The notes under the pieces: model-generated | The model's input: only the letters and a program-made list of their open reading frames with translations | Told to the model about the DNA's origin: nothing | Databases searched by the model: none | Translations under genes and position numbers: made by a program | In this document: piece after piece, positions 1 through 13,571 of the stretch | How positions within the stretch are numbered: position 1 is the first letter of the stretch | Layout: every line of letters begins with the position of its first letter | Source: Spirodela intermedia | Taxonomy: Eukaryota; Streptophyta; Magnoliopsida; Alismatales; Araceae | Assembly (NCBI GenBank): GCA_902729315.2 | Contig: LR746278.1 | Coordinates: forward strand, 2,358,501-2,422,500 | DNA: 64,000 nt | Reading direction: 5' to 3'

Positions 1-911
<911 letters not shown>

Positions 912-954
912 TATATATATATATATATATATAACAGAAACCGCGTCCTCTGTA

Positions 955-985
<31 letters not shown>

Positions 986-1010
986 ATATATATATATATA
1001 TATATATATA
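912..1010. repeat. Microsatellite block (TA)n-(CT)n-(TA)n after peroxidase A
   Basis: An alternating TA run begins one base after the stop codon (912-933). A CT run of about 28 bp (955-982) follows, then another TA run (984-1010). Similar TA and CT/GA runs lie just 3' of copies C and E but differ in length, so they are variable positions within the 3' untranslated regions of the duplicated genes. Confidence 0.9.
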
Positions 1011-4000
1011 GATGTATGTATATATATGGGAGAGAGGGTTACACCGAGTGCAGAAAAGTGGAAATGTGTGAGATTTCTTTTTGAGAAAATAATCATACAC
1101 GTATTTACCTGCCCCCTTCTGCAAGATGGGTTTCGGGCAGGTAAATTCGGAATTTGTTCACCTTCTTGGATCACGGAGCTGTGACACCATCTCTGGATTC
1201 AAAAGACCATGTAATAGAGCGTAATAGCCCTGACATATAAAGGACTAAGCTTGGTATGTAATCGCTAATTTTTATGGACCTAGTTCATGTCTGATTCGAT
1301 CATCGTTCGAAGTTATACGGTTTCTCATTTGCCTATTATTTTTTTATTTTTTTATCATTTTTATCCTATTGTGTATAAGTGTGCGGATTTCATTGGTCAG
1401 GCCTGACTTGGCCCGCCTAGCTCAATACAGCTCATAGTATCCTCAACGAAATTCCGGATTGCCTAGATGTATATTTGTGAGCTATCACGCGTTGATCAAA
1501 AGGTGATCAAATTCACGCTAAGAACTCGGTCAAGATAGAGACGGCGACAGTAGTCGCACGAGATTAATTGGCTAATTATTAAATGGTTTCTAGAACAATG
1601 TCGATAGTGATGTATACTTATTATATTGAACATGATCGTGGGAAAAAATATTGTAGAGGCTAAATTATTAGTGTACTATTTCTCGATTATCTCATGAAAA
1701 ATTAGTCTTTAGAATAAAATTTGATGGAAAGAAATATAAATAAGCAAAGGATGCAATAAGTTACTGAAAATGACATCTCTCTAGTTCAGTATGGCGGCTG
1801 TCTACGAGTTGTCTCAAGAAAGAGTAATGGGTTGACCAAGTGAAGTCGAATCTGTCGCAGAGTAGAAATCCGGAAAAAACCTACTTCGTTGACCCCGGGT
1901 CACTCATTTCGGGTAAGTAGTGAGGAAATATGCGATAAAGTTGCCTTCGGTAATCACAGATATTTAGTAAGTCTACATCTTTCTGACTTTTTCCTCTATA
2001 GAGAACGATCTCTCGGTTACTACTTCCATCAAAATTCTCCGACCCGACTCTCCAGCGATCTCCCCCCAACCGCTCCCCCTCCCCCGGAACGGCCACCGTA
2101 GCATCTTCCCCCCGTCACACCCCCCCCCAACCCCGCGTCGGTTGACTAGCCTCCCACTACCTTCTCGTAAAGACCCTCGTGCCTTTCCTATCTCCGGGAT
2201 CCTGAACCGTACCACTCCCGCCGCCCGTCACCGCCCCTCATTCTGAACAGCCCGTGCATACCCAGTGGCCTTCGCCTTCTCCCCCTCAAAACCTTCTCAG
2301 ATTTGGCTTCCGAAACTTTCCCTCTGTGGCGCCTCTGACCAAAATCCACATCTTTCTGTGTTCCGGCGGTCTTCTTGCGGTAGGTCGATTATTAAGGCAG
2401 ATCTCATTTGCGGCGGCGGCATTATCCCATAGGATACCGTAATTAAAGGTGAATTCTTACTGCATTGATTTTGACGATATGCTGAACTTTTTCCAGAGAC
2501 GGTCTAAAATGGTTGAAGTATGATCACATGATATCCATTTAAAATGATTAAGAAACTCAGGATGAGGAATGTTCTTCATCTCATAAATGTTCATGCGACT
2601 ATGTTAAATGCTTTAAATTTCCCATGGGTACATTACAGGAAACGGCTGAAAATACTGTGAATTTAGGATTCCTTACGTGAAGTAGTTTGTGGAGAAGACG
2701 GATACATTTATATAAGTGCTTTATACGTACACGCATCAATATGAAGGTGAAACAGTTGAGAAATTATAATCGCAAAAATTTCCGGTAAAAGCAGTTGGAC
2801 GTTAGCAACCATGGGATCGCAGCCATCATGGAGAAAGAGGCTTCCCCAGGCCTTTTCATATCTTATTTGGGATTTTTTATCTGTTTTCCAGGGACATTGT
2901 GCATTTTTCTATTTTTATTTTAACATCATAGCTGAATATTTTATTAAATGCAGTCAGACTTTTCATTTGAAATGGTTATATATTTTAGAAAATCTCCAAA
3001 CACAATGAACTCTTTTTCTCATAAAATGTGAGAGGATTTATTGTGATACTCATAGCGGCATTATTTTGTATTGGCTCTGTTGCAAATAAAACTGTGTCAT
3101 GTACCATGGGAGTTTGTTCTCATGGCTTTTCCATATCAACTTCTTATTCATCAAGCTATAAGCGTCTTTTCCTGTTAAAATATTTTGCATTGCCTTCTAT
3201 ACCTCTGATGACGTTGATTTGGGGTACAAACTTTCTGAAGATTTCTATCTGGAGATTTCTTATGAAACAGAAACTTCAGTTTAGGCTTTTTTTCTAATTT
3301 TTTATTTTTATACCAAAGAAGGGTGATACCTTCTCACCTGTCCGCAACAAAACCTACTCTTCCTCAAAAAAAAATGACGGAAAATGTGCTAACTCCCATG
3401 ACATGTACTCCTTTGGATGGCCATTCGTTTGTATCTCGTAGGGTTGCACGGTCTCTGTTCAAGTAATAATATTTAGGATTTGGTTACTTCATGTGTGCTT
3501 ATTTACCTATATAAATGACCTCAGTCTAGACAGAGATGACACTTCTCAAGTTTTTGGCTCAGCCTTGTTGTCCACCCTGAAGGATTTCTATGTACAGCTC
3601 ATTGCTCATACATGTTGATGGCAGGGCTTAGTGTCGGAGAATGGCATGGATGGCGTTGTTCCTTTGCTTACTCACCCAGGAAAACCACCCTCTTAGGGAT
3701 ATGTGATAAGCTTTAATTCGGCACCACATATTTTGTATGTAGTTTTCTGATGAATTATTTACTAATTCTGGTTATGGATTCTCCATTATATCTGATGTTA
3801 TTAGGATCATCAGGTCATCCAGCTCAAAACGAATTTCCAATTAGTGAATCGGGGCCATCTTTATAGTCACTTTTTTAAAAAAACTGATTTGGGTGATTTT
3901 CTGTTCGCCCTCATTCACATTTTTATTTCTGTAATAATCAATACGGGACAATGCTTGAAACCTTTTTATTAACTATATAAGTGGGATAGTAGTTGAACGC

Positions 4001-4076
4001 TAAATCCATATTATTTTGTGATCAGTTGAATTATAACTGCAGGATTTCAGTTCTCATGTATGCTTTTCAACTTTAG
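1011..4076 (+). other. Non-coding downstream segment of unit 1: peroxidase 3' flank and decayed FAX 5' leader and first intron
   Basis: No intact gene is visible. The stretch is collinear with 36,080-39,245 downstream of peroxidase E, so it is the duplicated 3' flank of the peroxidase followed by the 5' leader region of the FAX-like gene. The GC-rich part at about 2030-2450 matches 37,120-37,560 and keeps a potential donor at 2448/2449, as unit 3 has at 37544/37545. About 450 bp at 3380-3828 has no counterpart in unit 3. Short open frames here are not conserved as protein. Confidence 0.65.
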
Positions 4077-4266
4077 GCTTGGGGGCAACGTTAAAGAACG
4101 CCAAGTTCCCTTCCTTGCCTGTTGTAGCATCACTTCTTCAAGTTTCGTAATGGAGGGTTCCTGCATTTGACTCCAAGCCTGTTCTGGCTTCGGCTACTTC
4201 AATAGAAATCTTCATCAGCCACGATTCAGAACCTGGCGGGTTGTTGCACCTCTTTCTACTAGACGA
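4077..4266 (+). pseudogene. FAX-like first coding exon, decayed copy (unit 1)
   Basis: This matches the first coding exon of the complete FAX-like gene at 39246-39435. The pyrimidine-rich acceptor (AG at 4075-4076) and the ATG (4150-4152) survive. The seventh codon is TGA (4168-4170) where the intact copy has CGG. The donor after the CGA codon reads GC instead of GT (4267-4268). The later exons are missing from this unit except for a fragment near 10,860-10,932. It is a passenger fragment of the duplication and cannot make the transporter. Confidence 0.75.
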
Positions 4267-5331
4267 GCATGTGTCTCCCTCTCTTTATCATGCGCATGGT
4301 TTACTCTGCCAAAATAATATTTGGGTGCCATATTTTTGCATTCGGCAATGTTTTTTGAATCGATCCATTTTTTTTTTTCTGTTCCAATCCTTTGGAGAGT
4401 CACCTTTTTTAATTTATTGACCTACCTGCCGAATGCCAAAAATGTCGACCTCCTATGTTTTGAAGTTGATCAATGAATATCTCTAAAGTTTCTTTTGGGC
4501 ATATTTTTTGACCTAACTGGTCTTATGATAGACACTTCCATAGATCTCTACTGTGATGTACGTGACCTTCTGAATGATATCAATGCTATCCCATTAAACA
4601 GAAAGATGATATATTGTCTCCTTCATGAGGAAGAGCAGAATTTTTAGTAGCCAAGTGCTTGATAAAATGAGATGAGGAAGATGGTGGATTGAAAATTATG
4701 GTTTAACCTTAAAAGAAATTTACTATATTGTGACTAAGATTTTGGGTGCTTACCATAGGCCTCAATTGGATGGGTTTTGGTACAATAGACATCGAGGATC
4801 TATGGAATTGTATAGATGTATTTGCCTAAGGGGTATTTTTAGTGCCTGCCATAGGAAGGTGATCTAATTCTTTTGACGAGGGAATCTTACTTTTGTCATA
4901 GTGGTGTTTAGAATCAGTTGAATGTGATCCAAGACTTCTTTAGATTGGGTACGGGGCTCAAGTGTATGTGATGGGCATCTCCAATTTAACAAGGTTGTGG
5001 TATGTCAGGTGTATCATAAAAGATGTCATGAATGAATGGAAGCAAAATAATGCATGTTTTTGGAGAATCCATCATTTTTGGAGAAGAAGTGATTAGGTTT
5101 CCAGCTACGCAGAATGGAAAGGTTTGCAGATTTTATTAGAAATGTAATTTGATGACTTAATAGACATGAGTCAATTTGTGGGATCTTGATAGAGATTATT
5201 TACATATATATTGCAAGAGATAGACTTAACAATAGGTCTTATGGATCAACAAAATCAAGTTTCATCTTTTTGCAGTCTAACACAGCCTATTGAAGACTTA
5301 TTCATAGAACATTCATTTTGGTTATGCGGAT
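4267..5331 (+). other. FAX-like intron-derived sequence (unit 1)
   Basis: AT-rich sequence with no gene. It is collinear with about 39,436-40,445 of unit 3, the intron after the first FAX coding exon, until the match is interrupted at 5331 by the gypsy insertion. The match resumes at 10,038. Confidence 0.6.
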
Positions 5332-8300
5332 ATGATACAATCATCTATGATAAGATCAAATCTGAGCAAGTAGTAGAGATTAAAATACTTGTATGTTGTT
5401 TGTCCCGCACGAGAGATGATCTTGTATGGACCAAAGAACTTTCTGGAGAGTTTCTCATTCACCTTTTTTTTTTAGAGATTTCATTATGTAGGGGTGAAGT
5501 CGTAGGAATACCTAGTCATTGACATAAAACTTTGTGGGTCATCGGTGTCGATTTGCCTTAAGTTTCATTTGAGACAGGCAATGCTTTAGTAAGTTTAGAA
5601 TTTGGTATCACTCTAGTAGTTGCTGGTCCACGATAGAGATTGATGAGAGAAAATGCCCATAATTGATGATAGTCAGTGGATCTTGACCATAGATTGCTTC
5701 ATATAGAGTAGTTTTAATGGAGTGATAGATAGTGTTATAAGATAATTCTGCTCAATGCAGCTAGGACTGTCAATTCTTTAATCAATTTGATAAAAGACAT
5801 CTTAGATACGATTCTAAGGATTAGTTTACTACCTCGATTTGCCATCAGTCTTAAGGGTGATAAGATATGACATTTGGAGTTAAATCTCTTGTAGCTTGCA
5901 TAATTTGTAGTAGATTGTTGATGAATACTTTGTCATGATCCAAAATAAGGGATTTAAGTAGGTCATAGAAACAAACTACTTTTTTTGCAAAAGCCTGCAC
6001 CACCTGTGGTGCTGAAAATTAATATTTTAATACTAAAAATGTACTTATTAAGACGATCCACCACAATTAATATAGTATTAAACCCATTAGATTTAGGTAG
6101 ATCCTCTATGAAGTCTATAGAAAGATCTTTCCATACTTGATGAAGGATGAGCAGTGACTACAATAAACTTGTAGGAAATAGAGATGAAATTTTATTCCTT
6201 TGACATACTTGGCTATTCTTCATATATTTGTTAATAATCATTTTCATGCCCTTCTAAAAGACAGGTTAGGTGAGTCTTTGGTATATGCGCAAAAAGTTTT
6301 CGTGACCTTTAATTAATGAATCATAAACTTTTCTTAGTAGTAATGGCATTAAGAATGAATTAGATGGTAATACTAACTTGTTTTAAGAGAGAAGTACGCC
6401 ATGGTGTCAAGAGAAATGAGGAACTTCCAACTCTTTGGTCAATAATTCCACAATAGGATAACGCGTGATATCTTAAGAGATTCTTGTTGGACAATTGTAG
6501 AATTTAGTAGATAGGGTTGGGAGATTGAAGTTATCCCCAAGTCCCCCATGTGAGATGTTCAGGATAAGGCATCAACCATAATATTAAGTTGTCCCTTTTT
6601 ATACTTGATAATAAAGTTGAATCCCAACATGATAAGTTATTTATAATATTGGGGATGAACATATCGTTGTTCAATAAGATATTTCAGACTATATTAGTCT
6701 ATTTGTATGATGAAAAAATTATGAATTAAATAGTGTTGCCATTTGTGCACTATTTTGACATTAGCGATAAGTTTCCTTTTATCAGTTGATTTGAGTTGGT
6801 GTTTATATGAAAGAACTTGAGTGTAGAAAGCCACTGGTCTTCCTATTTATATTAGTACCTCACCTTTTCCATGGTCGGATGCATTTGTTTCAAGAACAAA
6901 AGGTAATGTAAAATCTGATAAAATAAGAACAGGTGTAGAAGTCATTGTCTTTTTAAGCTGGAAAAATGTTGCTTGAGAAGATAGACTCCATGTATAAGAG
7001 TTCTTCTTGAGTAATCAGGTTAGGGGTCAAGCGATTGAGGCATAGTTGGTCACAAATTTCTTGTAATAATCCGTGAGGCCCAAAAATCTCATTAGCTCTT
7101 TAATATTCTTTGGAGGTGGCCAATTGATCATGGCTGAGATCTTTCTTTTGTCTGTGACCATGTCTTCAATAGAAATCTAATGGCTTAGATATTCAATACA
7201 AGGTTGGACAAAATTGACATTTGTTGACATTGATATGTAAGTTGTTCTTAGATAGGATAATAAAGATTTGTTCAAATGTTCATCTTGATCTTGTAGATTA
7301 TAGCTATAAACTAAGAGATCATTAAAAAATATGAGTACAAATTTCCTTAGAAAAGGCCAAAATAGTTCATTCATAAGTGACTAGAAAGTAGTCAATGTAT
7401 TGGAGAAATCGAAAGGCATGAAGATAAATTCATATCTAAGCTCGTTCATAAGTGACTAAAAAGTAGTCGGTGCCTATTGTGGGTTTTAAATGTTGTCTTT
7501 GGGATGTCTAAGGCCTTCATACAAATTTGATAATATCCTGACTTCAAAATTCAACTTAGAGAAAATACTCATACTTTGCTACTCATCAATCAACTCATTC
7601 CACAATAGGTATAGGGTATCTGTTGGGAACCTGGACAACGAAGCCTCCTCCTTAGATAAAGATGTCTTCGACACATTTAGTAAGAACAACTTCAATTATT
7701 TAAATTTTTTGTTGGAGTCGTAACCTTGTTTTGAGCATGATAGTCTACATAGAATCGCCATCTCCCATACTTTTTCTTCACCAATCAAATAGGGTTGGCT
7801 TAAAAGCTCTATGAGGGTTGAATAAATTCTACTATTAGGAGTTCTTATACTAGTTTATCAATTTCGTCCTTTTGGAAGTAGAAATATCAATATGGCCGTA
7901 GGTTCATCGGTTTGCTATTTGGAACAATGTTGATGGAATGATCCACCCCACACTCTGATGGTAATCTGATTATAAGAGAAAAAACATATAGGAATAATTG
8001 TTTAAATTTAGATTCAATTTTAGTGGCCTCGGTGGTACTCATTGATTCTTGTTGTAGTTGTACCTAATGTAACTTCAAGAAGTTTAGTGGCTATTTACTA
8101 ATGATTTTCTGCAGCATCTTTAGTAATAGTTCTAATTTAGATAATTTTGGATCTCCTTTGAAGAGTTTCACTATACCATTTACTATAAACTTCATAGTTA
8201 ACTTTCCCAATTTACATGTATCCATCCTATTGGGTTGAGTTATTGCATTCCTAATATCACATTAATGCTCTCTAATGTGAGTGGTAGAAAGTTTTCAGTG

Positions 8301-10037
8301 ATGTCTAAGCCTTGAACTTGTAAAAAAATACCCTTACAAATTTTGTTACCTTAGAAGGCCTCTCAATTTTCCATGAGGATTTCATAATTCATGGCTTCTA
8401 TGTAAAGTACTTCAAGGCATGCACATAACTCTAAATATATGAAATTATGTATTGCACCTAAATCAATTAGGATGGTAATCATTTGTCCTTGTAGTGTCCC
8501 CTCTATTTTCATTGTGCTTGCTTGCGTGAGTCTTACCATCGAGTTTAAGGAAACTTGTGCTATGAACATTGTTCCTCCTTCTGTTGGTTGAGACTCTTCA
8601 TCTCTAAAATCTTGTACCATATCCTCAAAAGTTTCATGGTCATCTTTATGAACAATTAGAATTTGTAATTGTTTTTTGCAACGATGTTTTGGGCCAAATT
8701 TTTCCTTAAAGTGATAGCAATATTCTTTTTCATGGTGGCTCTAATACTCTACATTAGTCAATGTGATTGATTTCCAATACCTATTATCCCTCCTTGTTGC
8801 TTGCAGTGGAGGATTGCTCTTGAACTTCCATTCTATGAGGGGGGTTGAGTGCTTAGTCTTCTCTTGTTCATTATATAGTATAGATAAATGATTGTTAGTA
8901 TGTTTACTATAAGTAAAGTTATCTTGTTAAGAAGACTTGAGTAAATGATTGTCCTAAATTTCTCAAAGAGTACGAATGCATTGTCCTACTTCTATTGGGC
9001 ACATAAAGGCCAGCTTTACTTGAATCTCCGATTTTAGACCCTTCATATAAGTATTCTCTATGACCACATCTTGTAGTTTCAGTAGATAAGTAGAAAGACA
9101 CTTGTACTCAGCTCGATATTCTTGGACTAACTAATCCTATTGGAGATTTAAGAATTTGTAGAATGTGTTTCCCTTTGCCATATTGCTAAAGTATTTTCTC
9201 AATTATATTTAGAAATCTTGTCAGTTGTAGAAAATATACCTTTCATCTTTTCATAAGTATCATTCTAACGTCAAATCTTTGAATTTCATCATTGTCATTT
9301 CTAGTTGGTCTGGTTTCTCTACTTTGATTAGTTTGAAGAACCTCTTAGTACATCTTAACCAACCCTCTTAGATGAATATTAGTACCTCATTCATAATATA
9401 TTCATGGGGATGATAGGGAGGTAGTACCTCATGTCATGATTCTGATTGTTTTGATTGACAACTTGATGTCAACTTCAAAGTAGAATGTTTCTTTTTCTTC
9501 AAGGCCTCCAATCTTGTACATATGTTAGTTGGAATTGCTACATATTTTGTAGGAGTCGATGCATCAAATCCGTGGATTCCTCCTTTATTTTCTATATGTC
9601 TTTGATCATCCTTTTTTGGAATGCTCAAAGATTTTTGTTGTCTACTTCTAAGGCTTCAAAATGTATATCTAACATCTTTGGCATTATTGTGCATGTCATC
9701 GCAAGATCACGACTCTAATATTAATGATATGATCCTCTATGATAGGATCGAATTTGAGCAAGCAGTAGAGACAAAAATATTTTGTATTGAACTCACAAAG
9801 TCTTGTTAGTGATGAGAGTCAAAATTGTGGGAAGGACAATCTTCCTGAATATAGAGATGAAAAGGGAGAAGAAGAGTAAGGTAGGGAACAATGTCTGAGA
9901 CGGTTCCCTGCTTCTCTAAAGTACCAACTTTGCCACCATAAAATCTATCTTCTCGTGTTATATTTTATAATCTCTCTCACATGCTGTGCACGTGCTCCTT
10001 TCCTACATCTTTTGTAGGTCAGTAGTAAGATCATATT
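5332..10037 (-). mobile_element. Degenerate Ty3-gypsy LTR retrotransposon, minus orientation
   Basis: Minus-strand translation, read from high to low coordinates, gives pol relics in the order expected for Ty3-gypsy. A retropepsin-like stretch lies at 8363-8620 (ILIDLGAIHNFI, where the family has D-S/T-G). A reverse transcriptase piece lies at 7177-7374 (FFNDLLVYS in place of the usual YxDD/FxDD form). RNase H sequence at about 6,560-7,010 contains KHQLKSTD and SLKYLIEQR. Sequence beyond it towards 5400 is integrase-like and very decayed. Frames are broken throughout. A sequence resembling the complement of an initiator-Met tRNA primer site lies at about 9713-9724, so the 5' LTR is at about 9725-10037. 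Only about 65 bp of the other LTR is recognisable (about 5332-5397). The element interrupts a stretch that is continuous in unit 3 (40445/40446). Confidence 0.75.
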
Positions 10038-10939
10038 AGAATAGAAAGAGAATGAGGGATCAGCCAATGCAAACACAATTTCCCTTGTGAAAAGGTTTCA
10101 AAAAAGAGAAGGCTAGGCAAAGCATCTACTCTTCAAAAGGATATACAAAGAATTGTCAATATGAGAAAAATGAACTAGAAAGAAAGGGGTAAATGATTTT
10201 AAGCCTAATTTGAGAAGTTATAGTGTTTCAATTTTTAACGTGGAAAAATAATGATAGGGCTACATCTAAGGAAATAGAAGCAACTTCATTTGGAGTGGAA
10301 TATTTGCATATGAAAATGCTTCAATTTAGCAAATATCAGTCAATTTTTGGGTCAAATTGACCTAGAATCAAGTATAAATTAGTTGATCTGGCTAAGTCTG
10401 GTTGCCCCAATTGGTTGAAATAGATTCTCATTTACACTACTTTGGCTGATCTGATCTGTGCGGCCACCTAATCCAATGTCATTGCTGAGAAAAGACTACT
10501 TTTCATGTAAGTGAATATTCTGGTCACCTATGCAATTAAATGAATATTCTAATTGCTTGAAAAATAATCAAATGCTATCCCTATAAGAGAAGCATATGAA
10601 GACAACATCCATTTGGAGAAAATCAATATGAAATTGTGTTATTTATATGAATTTATCTAGTATATTCTGTGTCAAACCACCTGGAGTTCTTTAATGTTAT
10701 TAGATGGTTCTCGTACTAGTTTAATAAGTTTAGTTTATGTTTGAAACGCATGTAGATGAACATCAATTTTTAGCTCAATCATAAGTTGATGTATAGGAGG
10801 ATTTCATGATCTATGAATACTTATTGATTTATGTGATCCATAGAATTCCATTTCTATGTGCCTTGAGGGGACAGCAATCCAAGTTATGTTAATAGATAAA
10901 ACTCGTCTATAAGTTATTCAGATAGTAAACTGACTCAGC
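10038..10939 (+). other. FAX-like intron and broken exon 2 fragment (unit 1)
   Basis: Collinear with 40,446-41,340 of unit 3, continuing the FAX intron after the gypsy insertion. The last part (about 10,860-10,932) corresponds to the 5' portion of FAX exon 2, with base changes that remove the reading frame. The match ends abruptly near 10,935 and gypsy integrase-derived sequence follows. Unit 2 breaks at the equivalent place (about 22,050). Confidence 0.65.
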
Positions 10940-11812
10940 ATCCGTTAGGCTACTTCAACCATTGCTGGTCTCAGATGCATTTAGGCATATCTCACCCTCG
11001 ACTTGATTGAGGGGCTTCCCCGCTCCAACAAATTTAATGCCATACTGGTCATGGTGGATAGATTAAGTATGTGCATCTCATTCCTTTAAAATACTCATTT
11101 AGAGCAAGAGAGGTGGCCTTTGTATTTGTCAAAGAGATCATCCAATTGCATGAGTTTTCAAAGTCTAACATCTCCAACAGGGATCAAATATTTATGAATA
11201 TCTTATGGTGAGAATTATTCAAGCTTTCTAGCACCTCTTGGTGGCAGACTAGCTCTTACCACTAGCAGATCAACGGACAGTCAGAGGTGGTCAACCAAAG
11301 CTTAGAAACTTAAATACATTGTTCTGCAGAGGATCAACTGCACTAATAGAATGTATTCATCGGAACCTCTCTATTCAAGATCGTGCATGGACGTGTTCTC
11401 CTAGTTTACTATGCTATGAACTGGGAGCAGCAGCCCCAACATATCTCAACAAGCTACTATGTGAGTAGGATGAGGCCCTGGAATAGTGAAGCACCATTTG
11501 ACTCAAGCCTAGGCAAAGATGAAGTGATATGTCAATAGCCAGAGGTGCAACTTGGAATTTCAACCAAGAGATCTCATCTACCTTTGGCTATGCCTACAAG
11601 CAACAATTGTTGGCCTCACAACCCTACAAAAAATCTGCCCCTTGATTTTTTTGGCTCATTTCAAGTCTTGGAGTGAATTAGCATCATGGCATATCATTTG
11701 AATCTACTATTGGAGACAACCAATTTACCTTGTGTTTCACATATCCCAACTAAATCCCGCCAAAGGAGTAGGATCCCTCAGGCCTATTAGTGTGCTCTAA
11801 CTAAATGAGGGA
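10940..11812 (+). mobile_element. Ty3-gypsy integrase relic, plus orientation (first part)
   Basis: Three-frame translation gives integrase core and C-terminal pieces of a gypsy element: VMVDRLS, a degraded HPQTDGQ-like segment (QQINGQSEVVNQ), and further on FFGSFQVLE and MAYHLNLL. The relic is riddled with stops and frameshifts. It continues beyond the 11813-13371 insert to about 13,570. An equivalent relic occurs in unit 2 (22,079-22,423 plus 27,596-28,300), so it was there before the duplication. Confidence 0.65.
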
Positions 11813-13371
11813 TGATAAGTCTTCATTATCATGAGTTAATAATTAGTAACTAATATAGTTTTAGTCTTAACTCATGATAAATAGACTTATATTTATGTTA
11901 AAGTGTGAAAAGTGGTTTTCAATTGATTAACGTGAATTTTTGGGTAATTATGTGATTTTATACAAATTTATATGATTTTTACAGTCTTACTTTTGAGATA
12001 AAAAAAAAAGAAATAAAAATAAAAATATAGCAAAATGGGGGGGACTTACTAGTCAGCCGGGTCCGCAAGCGGGTCGGAAGCGCAATTAGGGAGTAGCTAA
12101 CTGTGGGGCAAGGTGTGGTCGTACACGTGTAAGAAATGGACTTGCTTTGAAATGTAATATTACTATATATTCACCCGAAACTTTGGCACACAAGTGATGT
12201 GAGACTAAACCCGCATCACATCTTTCCTAGAAAGGGGCGGGCAACCGGTATGGGTTTGAATCCTCCCAGAGCCAAAACTCATATTTTTTATTTGATTATA
12301 GCGACTTTTTTGTAGATCGTCGATGAAGGATTAAGTAACCAGAATCGTTAGATCATCGACGAAAATCTCGTCAATGCGATTTGCGGAGCATTGTTACTAA
12401 AATTGTTGAACGATTCACGATAAAAGGATCGCGAATCCATCGAGTAAAGTATCTCCGATTGATCGACGAACAAGTCATCGTCGGGAAGAGGATGATCCAC
12501 CAAGAGACGAGTCGCTACCTCTTGAGAGCATACCAGATGCGATGCAGAGCCTCCTCTTATTGCGTGGACTTGAGGATGAAGTTTATTAACACACGCCCCA
12601 CCTCCATCCAGCTCCTCTCTGTCGGGTGACAACTGCCATAGAGTCGCAAAGTGGTCATTTTTCCACTCTGCCATGTGACAGCCGTCGGAGACGATTTGAC
12701 AAATTATTTCATTGATCTCTAGACTTCACAAGGAGATCTAGAGATTGCCCACGTCATCCTTGTCCAAAGAGAGCCTTTGAGGCTGTGGACACTACATGAC
12801 AATCCTCCCGAACGCTCAAGATTTCGGTGCATCATCGACGCATCGCCAACGCGACATTGGAACTCTATTTTCTTACTTTCAACTTAATTTTCGCTTCATT
12901 TAGTGATAATTTGTGTGATTTAAATTTACCAAGATATACTTCATTCAATTACGATTCTTCTAGCTTTTACAGATCTTAATTTGATTAATTAAATCATCTG
13001 TAATCACTTACATAAGAATCGTCAGGTGAAACTTTGTTTTCATCTTATTTGCATTTGCCAGGTGTTGACATCATCTTGACGTTTGCACCCTTATTTCCCT
13101 TTTTTGTGAATTTTAAATATATTTTCTTTTCATTTCCTAGTATAAAATTCATAGAAAATAATATTCTTTGAAGAAAATTCTGAATAATTACTAGATATTA
13201 TATTACATCCCTATGATAGACCTGAAAAATTACTACTATTTTTGGAAGTTTTATTGAATTATACTTGATATATTTGTTCAAAAATACTTCTAAATATCTA
13301 CAAATTTGTATTTTATAGTTTTATAAATTTTAAATTTGCATGATTTATTATACAACGACTAAGTCATGTCA
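11813..13371. mobile_element. 1.56-kb insert with TG...CA ends, probable solo LTR
   Basis: Comparison with unit 2 (around 28,098) gives an empty site: there the sequence reads straight from the gypsy relic's ATGAGGG into GCTAAC. In unit 1 those two parts are separated by this segment, which begins TGATAAG and ends ATGTCA and has G/A-rich flanks resembling a diverged 5-bp target duplication. There are no pol-like frames inside. Size, ends and lack of coding sequence fit a solo LTR left by recombination, but a non-LTR explanation is not excluded. A short inverted pair (TCATGAGTT...AACTCATGA) lies near the left end. Confidence 0.5.
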
Positions 13372-13571
13372 AAGGGCTAACGTGGACAATAGAGCTTGTA
13401 GAAGTTTTGACTATTCGACATGAGGCCACATGTCCAAAAGTCTTCATCAACTAAAAAAGACTTCCCCAATAGGAGGCTACAAGGGAGACCACATAGAGCA
13501 TTCAACACTAATTTCCTTAGTTCAACCTTGAGGACAAGGTGAGTGTCTTAGGGAAGATTCACAACTTTGTA
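13372..13571 (+). mobile_element. Ty3-gypsy integrase C-terminal relic (second part)
   Basis: Sequence continues the relic interrupted at 11812. It translates in pieces ending with a phrase like FHLKDKVSVLG (clearer in the unit 2 copy near 28,240), which resembles the end of chromodomain-bearing gypsy integrases. Frames are broken. Confidence 0.5.

Noticed and set aside
12225-12290. Stretch with a T-arm-like sequence (GGGTTTGAATCC), considered as a tRNA gene
   Set aside because: No complete cloverleaf could be assembled around it; acceptor and D arms do not pair. It lies within the proposed solo LTR.
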